The translations under genes were made by a program, and so were the position numbers. Shown piece by piece: positions 1 through 5,134 of a stretch of 5,182 bases of DNA. How positions within the stretch are numbered: the stretch's first letter is position 1; every line of letters starts with the position of its first letter. Source of the DNA: an uncultured Collinsella sp. GTDB lineage: Bacteria > Actinomycetota > Coriobacteriia > Coriobacteriales > Coriobacteriaceae. Under the pieces are notes generated by a model, which worked only from the letters and a program-made list of their open reading frames with translations, ran no database searches and was not told where the DNA came from. The stretch is taken from contig CAJMHR010000074.1 of assembly GCA_905213265.1 (NCBI GenBank), positions 1 to 5,182 of the forward strand. The letters run 5' to 3'.

Positions 1-14
1 TATAACCGTGCAAC

Positions 15-42
15 GGAAAAGAGCCGCCCTTTCGGACGACTC
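15..42 (-). terminator. Intrinsic terminator of the tadA-glycerate kinase gene
   Basis: On the minus strand, GAGTCGTCC and GGGCGGCTC form a 9-bp stem (two G-U pairs) closed by a GAAA tetraloop, followed at once by TTTTCC. It lies about 60 bases past the stop codon of the fused gene. This is a classic rho-independent terminator. Bases 43-100, between it and the stop codon, show no other feature. Confidence 0.85.
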
Positions 43-100
43 AAACTGTAATGGGCTATTTTGACTACTCGACCAAACCGGACTCCCGGGGGAATAAGTT

Positions 101-1882
101 CTAGAGGCGGGCGAGGTCGTAGGCTCGAGCGGCTGCCTCGCCGGCACAGATGAGGTTGGTTGTGGCTTCTTGCGGATCGAGTGCCTGTTCCAGGTCCATG
201 GGCTTGCGGCAGATCGGAAGCACCAAGTCGATGCCATGCTCACACACCGCATCCAGGTTGACGGCGCGACCGCCCACGACGGCGACCACCGGCTTGCCAT
301 ATCGCTTGGCGCGGCGAGCCACACCAACCGGTGCCTTTCCAGCGGCGGATTGCTCATCCATATTGCCCTCACCCGTTATGACCAGATCGGCATCGCGCAC
401 GCGCTCGTCAAACCCCACGAGATCGAGCACCGTCTCCACACCCGAGCGTAACTCCGCACCGAGCGCCAGCAGCGCGGCACCCAAGCCACCTGCCGCGCCC
501 GCGCCAGGCACGCCGAGCACCGAGCCAAATGTCCGTGCGCCCTCGGGCGTGCGCAACAACCCCTGGGCTCGAGCTCTGGCAATCGCCGCATCGAGCAAGC
601 GACCGTAGCCGACCATCCAGCTGTCGTACTTGCCCAGCGCCTCGGCATCATCCGTCGGCAGACCCTTCTGTCCGCCGAACACCGCAAGCGCGCCGCGACG
701 CCCTACGAGCGGATTCTCGACATCGGAGAGCACAACGATGCGAGCGCCATCCAAAGCCTGCAGCGCCGGCGCCAAATCAACGCTCGCCACGTGTTCAAGG
801 CCCGCAAGACCGGGGGCGACATCGCAGCCCTGATCATCGACCACGCGCGCGCCCAGCGCCTGCAGCATGCCGGCGCCACCGTCGTTGGTGGCACTGCCAC
901 CCAAGCCAATATAGATAGTCTTTGCGCCTGCGCGAACCGCATGGATCATAAGCTCGCCCACACCATAGGTCGAAGCCGCAAGCGCCGCCGATTCCGTGCA
1001 AGGCGAATACCCAATGCCGGCCGCCTCGGCCATCTCGATGACCGCGGACTTGCGCTCGACATCAACCAGCATCCGGGCAGACACACGCTCGCCAAAGGGG
1101 CCTGCGACATCGCAGGTTGAGAGCTCGCCACCGCATGCGGCGATGGCATCGAGCGTCCCCTCGCCGCCATCCGCCAGCGGCAATGTGGCCACCTGGGCAT
1201 CGGGCCAAACGCGGCGCACGCCTTCGGCAACCGCCGCCTCCGCCTGTGCACTCGAAACGCTACCCTTAAAGGAGTCAATCGCCAACAGCACACGGCGGGG
1301 CCGGCGGCACGCAGGACCAAAGTCAACCGCCGTGCCAGTATCCTTACCGGCACCTGCAAGCGCTGCGGCGTGTGCGGCATGCGCCTCAAGATCGGCCCCA
1401 CAACCGCAACCAGCGCCGCCCGCTCCGCGCAGACCGCCAAAATAGTTACTCAGCAGCTCGCGGCATTCATCCGCCAGGACCCCAGCCGTCACGTTAAACC
1501 GATGATTCAGGCGCGAATCGGCATTCAGGTCATACAGCGAACCCAGCGCGCCCGCCTTGGCATCACTCGCGCCATACACGCAGCGCCCCACGCGCGCGTT
1601 GACCATAAGGCCCGCGCACATGCAGCAGGGTTCCAACGTCACATAGACCGTACAGTCGGAAAGGCGCCAGCGACCGAGCGACCGAGCGACAGCGCACAGG
1701 GCCGCGAACTCTGCATGGGCCGAAGGATCCTGATCGAGCTCGCGACGATTATGCGCCCGCGCGACAATCTCGCCGTCGCGCACCACTACGGCTCCGATGG
1801 GCACCTCGCCCACCGCCGCGGCGGCTCGCGCCTCGGCCAGCGCCTCGCGCATGAACTTCTCGTCGATTTCGGTGATCGTCAT
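101..1882 (-). CDS. tadA: Fused tRNA adenosine(34) deaminase (TadA) and glycerate 2-kinase
   Basis: This 593-residue protein has two complete enzyme domains. Residues 1-152 are TadA, which deaminates adenosine-34 to inosine in tRNA-Arg(ACG). They carry the HAE motif (H56, E58 as proton shuttle), the PCCMC zinc motif (C86, C89) and the late motifs SDAKAGALGSL and ADECRELLSNYF. Residues 153-195 are a Gly/Ala/His-rich linker. Residues 196-593 are a full-length class I glycerate kinase (GarK/GlxK family), which phosphorylates D-glycerate to 2-phosphoglycerate with ATP. Family motifs seen are DSFKGS (203-208), LADGGEGT (236-243), GLGGSATNDGGAG (326-338), DVENPLVG (387-394) and TGEGNMDEQSAAGK (503-516). 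The ATG at 1882 is chosen because AGGGAAGG lies six bases upstream; a GTG at 1933 in the same frame lacks such a site and precedes the TadA homology. No frameshift or internal stop separates the domains. The gene is divergent from tRNA-Ser and has its own terminator. Domain calls are firm; joint function is unknown. Confidence 0.93.
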   Translation of the reverse strand: MTITEIDEKFMREALAEARAAAAVGEVPIGAVVVRDGEIVARAHNRRELDQDPSAHAEFAALCAVARSLGRWRLSDCTVYVTLEPCCMCAGLMVNARVGRCVYGASDAKAGALGSLYDLNADSRLNHRFNVTAGVLADECRELLSNYFGGLRGAGGAGCGCGADLEAHAAHAAALAGAGKDTGTAVDFGPACRRPRRVLLAIDSFKGSVSSAQAEAAVAEGVRRVWPDAQVATLPLADGGEGTLDAIAACGGELSTCDVAGPFGERVSARMLVDVERKSAVIEMAEAAGIGYSPCTESAALAASTYGVGELMIHAVRAGAKTIYIGLGGSATNDGGAGMLQALGARVVDDQGCDVAPGLAGLEHVASVDLAPALQALDGARIVVLSDVENPLVGRRGALAVFGGQKGLPTDDAEALGKYDSWMVGYGRLLDAAIARARAQGLLRTPEGARTFGSVLGVPGAGAAGGLGAALLALGAELRSGVETVLDLVGFDERVRDADLVITGEGNMDEQSAAGKAPVGVARRAKRYGKPVVAVVGGRAVNLDAVCEHGIDLVLPICRKPMDLEQALDPQEATTNLICAGEAAARAYDLARL

Positions 1883-1913
1883 CGTTCGCCTTCCCTGTTG
1901 CAAATTCAAAACG

Positions 1914-1923
1914 ATGCTATCAT
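1914..1923. promoter_or_regulatory. Overlapping divergent extended -10 elements for tRNA-Ser and tadA
   Basis: On the plus strand, TGCTATCAT (1915-1923) is an extended -10 with 5 of 6 hexamer matches; transcription would start a few bases before the tRNA at 1934. On the minus strand the same bases read TGATAGCAT (1922 to 1914), an extended -10 with 4 of 6 hexamer matches, placed about 25-30 bases upstream of the tadA start. I see no good -35 box at 17-bp spacing for either, which fits reliance on the extended -10. The tRNA promoter is the more secure of the two. Confidence 0.5.
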
Positions 1924-1933
1924 TACGACTCAC

Positions 1934-2023
1934 GGAGAGATGGCAGAGCGGTTGAATGCGGCGGTCTTGAAAACCGTTGAGCGCGAGAGCGTTCCGGGGG
2001 TTCGAATCCCCCTCTCTCCGCCA
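1934..2023 (+). tRNA. tRNA-Ser, anticodon UGA
   Basis: A complete class II tRNA. The acceptor stem pairs GGAGAGA (1934-1940) with TCTCTCC (2013-2019), followed by discriminator G2020 and an encoded CCA (2021-2023). The anticodon arm is GCGGT-CTTGAAA-ACCGT (1961-1977), giving anticodon TGA at 1968-1970, which reads UCA serine codons and probably other UCN codons by wobble. The long variable arm (1978-1995) forms AGCGC-GAGA-GCGTT, typical of tRNA-Ser. The T arm is GGGGG-TTCGAAT-CCCCC (1996-2012). It is transcribed away from tadA. Its 3' end lies two bases from the stop codon of the convergent regulator gene, with no clear terminator after it. Confidence 0.97.
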
Positions 2024-2025
2024 CC

Positions 2026-2622
2026 TTAGTGATGCACCGGCGTCATGGTCCGCTCAAACAGTGCATCGACCACGTCGGCTATCTCAGGTCGACGCTCAAG
2101 ATCGTGGCCCGATTCCCACCATATCGTGAAAAGTCGAATAATACCGCCGGCGACAAACTCAGACGTCGTCTCAAGTGACACGGGGGCCAGGGCATCCTCG
2201 GCAAGCACGTTCATCACGCGCTCGCGGATGGAGCGGGCAATGCGGTCGCAAATAACGTTGGTCAACATGCCCGACATGCTGCTTGCCAAAATGTTATCCA
2301 TGAGCCGCTCGTGCGTCAGAATCAAATCCATGGCATCGTCCAAAATCGCGTGTCGAAGCGCGCGCACGTCCTCGGCAGACACCACGCCGGCCTCATCGGG
2401 CTGTTTTTGCGGCAAGCCCGACATGAGCTCATCGATATAAAAGGCAAAGTAATCGTTCTTGTCGCGAAAGTGCTTGTAGAACGTCGTGCGGCGAATCATG
2501 GCGCGGTCGCACAGCATGGCAACCGTCAGGTCCTCAAAACGATGCTCCTCGAGAAGCTCGGTGAAGGCATCGAACAGGGCGCGGTAGGTTTTCTTAATGC
2601 GAAGGTCCACTGGTATCGCCAT
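2026..2622 (-). CDS. TetR/AcrR-family transcriptional regulator
   Basis: A 198-residue cytoplasmic DNA-binding protein, normal in length for the family. The N-terminal TetR domain is clear: an amphipathic first helix (DLRIKKTYRALFDAFTELLEE, residues 6-26) followed by the helix-turn-helix region at about 30-53, ending in the characteristic TTFYKHF (46-52). The all-helical C-terminal ligand and dimer region (about 60-195) matches no specific subfamily I can name, so ligand and targets are unknown. The start is uncertain: the ATG at 2622 has TGAGG directly against it, while a GTG at 2610 begins the protein four codons later (MDLRIKKT) with GAGG 12 bases upstream. Upstream extension of the frame to 2883 has no family similarity and runs over the lemA promoter. 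It is divergent from lemA, the usual arrangement for a TetR protein controlling its neighbour and itself. No terminator lies between its stop and the antisense tRNA gene. Confidence 0.9.
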   Translation of the reverse strand: MAIPVDLRIKKTYRALFDAFTELLEEHRFEDLTVAMLCDRAMIRRTTFYKHFRDKNDYFAFYIDELMSGLPQKQPDEAGVVSAEDVRALRHAILDDAMDLILTHERLMDNILASSMSGMLTNVICDRIARSIRERVMNVLAEDALAPVSLETTSEFVAGGIIRLFTIWWESGHDLERRPEIADVVDALFERTMTPVHH

Positions 2623-2703
2623 CCTCAGGGCAAAGACAACACTCGTCAATCTGTCGCATATCTTACACCTGTACCTCGCGCGCTTTGCCCCGGTGCCGAC
2701 CCC

Positions 2704-2778
2704 GCCGAAAACATAACGCTTGCCGGAAAGTTCGGCACGGCAAAACGTTGCGGGTATACTAGTAGCGTTATACCAACG
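2704..2778. promoter_or_regulatory. Cluster of dyad symmetries in the tetR-lemA intergenic region (candidate operator)
   Basis: Four symmetric elements are visible. ATAACGCT (2713-2720) is repeated in inverted form as AGCGTTAT (2764-2771). TTGCCG (2720-2725) pairs with CGGCAA (2738-2743) across 12 bases. GCCGAA (2704-2709) pairs with TTCGGC (2731-2736). TACTAGTA (2757-2764) is a perfect palindrome overlapping the lemA -10. They cover the proposed lemA -35 and -10 boxes, so a repressor bound here would block lemA. Assignment to the adjacent TetR protein is inference. Confidence 0.35.
2732..2760 (+). promoter_or_regulatory. Candidate sigma-70-type promoter of lemA
   Basis: TCGGCA (2732-2737, 4 of 6 matches to TTGACA) and TATACT (2755-2760, 5 of 6 matches to TATAAT) are separated by exactly 17 bases. 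Transcription would begin near 2767, leaving a 5' leader of about 55 bases before the lemA start. Confidence 0.55.
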
Positions 2779-2821
2779 GCAGCTGGCGCATGCCGCCGCG
2801 GCCATTCGAAACGGAGACATC

Positions 2822-3373
2822 ATGATTACCGTCATCATCGGCATCGTTGTTGTCATTGTGATTGTCTGCGCCATCGCCGGCATCTACAACAACATGGTCA
2901 CCAAGCGTAACCGCATCGATAACGCCTGGCAGAACATCGATACGCAGCTGCAGCGCCGCAACGACCTGATCCCCAACCTGGTCGAGACCGTCAAGGGCTA
3001 CGCCAAGCACGAGCAGGAGACGCTCTCCGCCGTGATCAGCGCGCGTAACACCGCCGTCAAGGCCACCACGCCCGAGGCCAAGATGGAAGCCGACAACGTG
3101 CTGACCGGTGCGCTGCGTCAGCTCTTCGCCGTAGCCGAGGCCTATCCCGATCTTAAGGCAAACACCAACTTTACGCAGCTGCAGGCATCGCTCGAGGATA
3201 CCGAGAACAAGATTAGCTACGCACGCCAGAGCTACAACGATTGCGTGCTCAGCTACAATAACGCTATCCAGACGTTCCCGGCTGTCATCTTTGCCGGCAT
3301 CTTCCAGTTTAAGGAGCGCCAGGGCTTCGAGGCAGCTGAGGCCGCCCGCCAGGCCCCGACCGTCAAGTTCTAG
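2822..3373 (+). CDS. lemA: LemA family membrane protein
   Basis: This 183-residue protein is of normal LemA length. Residues 2-20 form one very hydrophobic N-terminal transmembrane segment. The family signature follows: IYNNMVTKRNRIDNAWQNID (21-40), then LQRRNDLIPNLVETVKGYA (43-61), with a long helical body and the conserved NNAIQTFPAVIFAGIFQF near residues 146-163. LemA proteins are membrane-anchored helical bundles with the bulk outside or at the membrane face; their molecular role is poorly defined. The ATG at 2822 is preceded by GGAG with five bases of spacing; the frame is open upstream to 2720 but would begin over the promoter. The stop is doubled (TAGTAG) and a strong terminator follows, so the gene appears monocistronic. 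In many bacteria lemA sits beside a TPM-domain (YgcG-like) or htpX protease gene; neither is present here. Confidence 0.95.
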   Translation: MITVIIGIVVVIVIVCAIAGIYNNMVTKRNRIDNAWQNIDTQLQRRNDLIPNLVETVKGYAKHEQETLSAVISARNTAVKATTPEAKMEADNVLTGALRQLFAVAEAYPDLKANTNFTQLQASLEDTENKISYARQSYNDCVLSYNNAIQTFPAVIFAGIFQFKERQGFEAAEAARQAPTVKF

Positions 3374-3410
3374 TAGTTTGACAGCGCATCCTTAATCGGC
3401 CAAATGTATA

Positions 3411-3455
3411 AACCGCTCCGTCGAATGCATACTTCGACGGGGCGGTTTCCTTTTT
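3411..3455 (+). terminator. Intrinsic terminator of lemA
   Basis: A 15-bp stem is formed by AACCGCTCCGTCGAA (3411-3425) and TTCGACGGGGCGGTT (3433-3447), with one G-U pair and a 7-base loop. It is followed by TCCTTTTT (3448-3455). It begins 37 bases past the lemA stop and is best on the plus strand. Confidence 0.93.
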
Positions 3456-3474
3456 CGCGAAGGTCCCCCTCTAA

Positions 3475-3686
3475 GCGCCGTGCATTTTCAGGAGTATTCA
3501 ACATAACCAAGAGCTTCGGGCGCCACGATAAATGCCAAAGACCGCGAATATCCCTGCAAATCAAACGCTGCCAGCCCATAACCCCGCCCATCATTCGTAG
3601 AAAACATCGAGAAATCCCGATTTTTTTGCCCGAGGTCGGTATGCAGGGGCCTTCGATTGCAGAATACTCGCAAAAATGCACGTCGC
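3475..3686. repeat. Intergenic element bounded by 25-bp imperfect inverted repeats
   Basis: The left arm GTGCATTTTCAGGAGTATTC (3480-3499) is matched in inverted form by GAATACTCGCAAAAATGCAC (3662-3681), 17 of 20 positions. Extending outward to 3475 and 3686 gives 21 of 25. The arms enclose about 162 bases. By hand count G+C from 3481 to 3660 is 90 of 180, visibly lower than the flanking genes. It sits exactly between the lemA and ilvE terminators. No transposase is present. I could not find a clear flanking target duplication. It could be a MITE-like or other dispersed repeat, or the remnant of a small gene; a minus-strand frame of 94 codons (3488-3772) crosses it but has no ribosome binding site. 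That it is multi-copy is untested. Confidence 0.5.
3606..3627 (+). other. Weak hairpin followed by a T-run inside the intergenic element
   Basis: ATCGAG (3606-3611) and CCCGAT (3616-3621) form a short stem with one A-C mismatch and an AAAT loop, followed by six further T residues (3622-3627). On the plus strand it resembles a weak intrinsic terminator. The stem is probably too short to act alone, and lemA already has a strong terminator upstream. Confidence 0.25.
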
Positions 3687-3710
3687 CACCACCCCCACAT
3701 GGCGCGAACC

Positions 3711-3828
3711 AAAACAAAAGCGCGACCTTCCCTCCCGGCGCACTCCGCAGGACGAAAGAACCCCCGCCGCACGTAGTGCGCAGCGGGGGTTCTTTCATGT
3801 CCGAGGACGCGCCGGAAAGGAAGGTCGC
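3711..3828 (-). terminator. Nested two-level terminator of ilvE
   Basis: The core is a 13-bp perfect stem, AAAGAACCCCCGC (3755-3767) with GCGGGGGTTCTTT (3783-3795), extended inside by CGCAC/GTGCG with a two-base bulge. It can serve both strands. Around it, centred on the same base (3775), a second stem pairs 3722-3741 with 3809-3828: 18 of 20 positions match, and on the minus strand the other two are G-U pairs. After this outer stem the minus strand reads CTTTTGTTTT (3720-3711), a second U-rich tract. The ilvE stop lies 25 bases upstream of the outer arm. Between the two stems lies a mismatched internal loop of about 12 bases on each side. Confidence 0.85.
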
Positions 3829-3853
3829 CCTCGGGCCGGACAGCTAAGACAGC

Positions 3854-4906
3854 TTACGCGACGGTGTAAACCCAGTTGTGCTTGTCCTCGACAGCACCGG
3901 ACTGGATGCCAGTCAGGGTCTCGCGGAGCTTCTTCATCACAGGGCCGATCTCGGTGTAGCCAGCCGGGAAGGTCACGGTCTCGTCGGCGCCGTAAACCTT
4001 GTTGTCGATCTCGCCAACCGGGGAGATGACGGCAGCGGTGCCGCACAGGCCGCACTCGACAAAGGTACCGGCCTTAACCTCGGCCCATTCGACGGGGCGC
4101 TGATCGACGGTCATACCCAGGTCCTGAGCAACCTGAACGAGCGAACGACGGGTGATGGAAGGCAGGATGGAGTCGGTGTGCGACTGCGGAACGACGAGCG
4201 TACCGTCCTCCTTCACGAACAGGACGTTGGCGCCACCGGTCTCCTCGACATAGGTGCGGGACTCGGAGTCGAGATACAGGTTCTCGGCATAACCCTCGCG
4301 GTGAGCCTCCATCGTGGGCTTGAGGGACATAGCGTAGTTCAGGCCGGCCTTGATGTTACCGGTGCCGTGCGGTGCCGCGCGGTCATACTCGGAAACGCGC
4401 AGCTTGACGGGCTTGAGGCCACCCTTAAAGTACGGACCGACCGGGGTCACGAGAATGCGGAACGTGTACTCAGGAGCGGGAGCCACGCCGATCACGTCAC
4501 CGGAGCCGATCATAAACGGACGCACGTACAGGGTCGCACCGGAGCCGAAGGGCGGAACCCAGGCGGCGTTGGCAGAAACGACCTGCTTAACGGCCTCAAC
4601 GAACTTGTCCTTGGGGAACGGGGGCATCTCGAGGCGCTGGGCAGAGTTATACATGCGCTCGGCATTCATGTCGGGACGGAAGCAGACAATGCTGCCGTCC
4701 TCGGCGGTGTAGGCCTTCAGGCCCTCAAAGACCTCCTGGCAGTAATGGAAGATGCCACCGCACTCGGAGACGTGCAGGGTATGGTCGGTGGTCAGGCCGC
4801 CCTCGTCCCACTCGCCATCCTTCCAATGAGCCTCGTAGCTGTAATCGGTCTTCATGTAGCCAAAGCCGAGGCTACCCCAATCGATATCCTTCTTCTCGAC
4901 AGTCAT
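3854..4906 (-). CDS. ilvE: Branched-chain amino acid aminotransferase
   Basis: This 350-residue cytoplasmic PLP enzyme (fold type IV, IlvE group II) interconverts Leu, Ile or Val with their 2-oxo acids using 2-oxoglutarate and glutamate. Length is normal for the group. Visible features are the N-terminal HWKDGEW region, the FEGLKAY motif (60-66), R77 in VCFRPDMNAERM, the RPFMIGSGDVIGV segment (129-141), the PLP-binding lysine K186 in GTGNIKAGLNYAMS with Y191 five residues on, E222 in YVEETGGANVLF positioned to contact the pyridine nitrogen, and the phosphate-binding GTAAVISPVGE (289-299). The ATG at 4906 follows AAGGAG with six bases of spacing. The open frame continues upstream to 5014 but that part is basic, low in similarity and lacks a binding site. 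A CGLC motif (C285-C288) immediately precedes the phosphate-binding turn. The gene appears to stand alone rather than in an ilv operon, with its own leader and terminator. Confidence 0.96.
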   Translation of the reverse strand: MTVEKKDIDWGSLGFGYMKTDYSYEAHWKDGEWDEGGLTTDHTLHVSECGGIFHYCQEVFEGLKAYTAEDGSIVCFRPDMNAERMYNSAQRLEMPPFPKDKFVEAVKQVVSANAAWVPPFGSGATLYVRPFMIGSGDVIGVAPAPEYTFRILVTPVGPYFKGGLKPVKLRVSEYDRAAPHGTGNIKAGLNYAMSLKPTMEAHREGYAENLYLDSESRTYVEETGGANVLFVKEDGTLVVPQSHTDSILPSITRRSLVQVAQDLGMTVDQRPVEWAEVKAGTFVECGLCGTAAVISPVGEIDNKVYGADETVTFPAGYTEIGPVMKKLRETLTGIQSGAVEDKHNWVYTVA

Positions 4907-5052
4907 GTGTCGCTCCTTACATACACAGTTGCACACTCGCGAACCCGCACGCAAGGACCGAGGCCGACCGCGTCGCAACATCGCACGCCCGGAGCGTAGA
5001 GCCGGACGGGACACGCGAACAGCATCGAAGCCGATGGCACGTCGATTCGCAT
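4903..5052 (-). CDS. Possible leader open reading frame overlapping the ilvE start
   Basis: A 49-codon frame starts at ATG (5052-5050) and ends at a TGA (4905-4903) that shares bases with the ilvE ATG in an ATGA arrangement. The predicted peptide begins MRIDVPSASMLF and ends ATVYVRSDT. It contains eight valines, three leucines and one isoleucine (12 of 49), and five cysteines. No ribosome binding site precedes the ATG, but the ATG falls almost at the start point expected from the TACAAT box, so a leaderless transcript is possible. I recognise no family, and no clear antiterminator/terminator pair lies inside it. It may equally be a chance frame in G/C-rich leader DNA. Confidence 0.25.
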   Translation of the reverse strand: MRIDVPSASMLFACPVRLYAPGVRCCDAVGLGPCVRVRECATVYVRSDT

Positions 5053-5059
5053 GCAGGAG

Positions 5060-5088
5060 ATTGTACTCCCCGTACGCGTCTGATAAAA
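5060..5088 (-). promoter_or_regulatory. Candidate ilvE promoter
   Basis: On the minus strand TACAAT (5065 to 5060) matches TATAAT at 5 of 6 positions. The hexamer 17 bases upstream is TTTTAT (5088 to 5083), a poor -35. Start would be near 5053, giving a leader of about 145 bases before ilvE. An A/T-rich stretch (about 5081-5130) lies just upstream and could act as an UP-type element. Confidence 0.4.
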
Positions 5089-5134
5089 CGCTTTTCTTTA
5101 ACTAAGTAAAGTATTTTCATTCAACCGAAATCAG

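Noticed and set aside
150..1445. Several plus-strand and other-frame open frames over the tadA-glycerate kinase gene
   Set aside because: They are low-complexity Arg/Pro/Ser-rich shadows caused by high G+C; the minus-strand frame carries all the family motifs.
1671..1690. 2.5 tandem copies of CGACCGAG
   Set aside because: It lies inside the TadA coding region, is short, and its 8-bp period does not match codons; probably coincidental G/C-rich repetition.
2031..2067. GATGCAC/GTGCATC inverted repeat just after the tRNA
   Set aside because: Seven bp with a 23-base loop and no T-tract on either strand; it lies within the tetR coding end and is a weak candidate terminator.
2623..2883. N-terminal extension of the TetR frame to 2883
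   Set aside because: The added residues are Met/Thr- and Cys-rich without similarity to the family and would overlap the lemA promoter and the first lemA codons.
3404..3847. Long open frames on both strands across the lemA-ilvE gap (147 and 142 codons)
   Set aside because: Both run through two strong terminator hairpins and translate their palindromic arms; no start site signal and no protein-like pattern along most of their length.
3878..4999. 373-codon plus-strand frame opposite ilvE
   Set aside because: It is the antisense mirror of a clearly conserved aminotransferase; the peptide has no recognisable family motifs and no ribosome binding site was found.
4907..5014. 36-codon N-terminal extension of IlvE
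   Set aside because: The ATG at 4906 has an ideal AAGGAG at six bases, and the extension is Arg/Cys-rich with no counterpart in the family.
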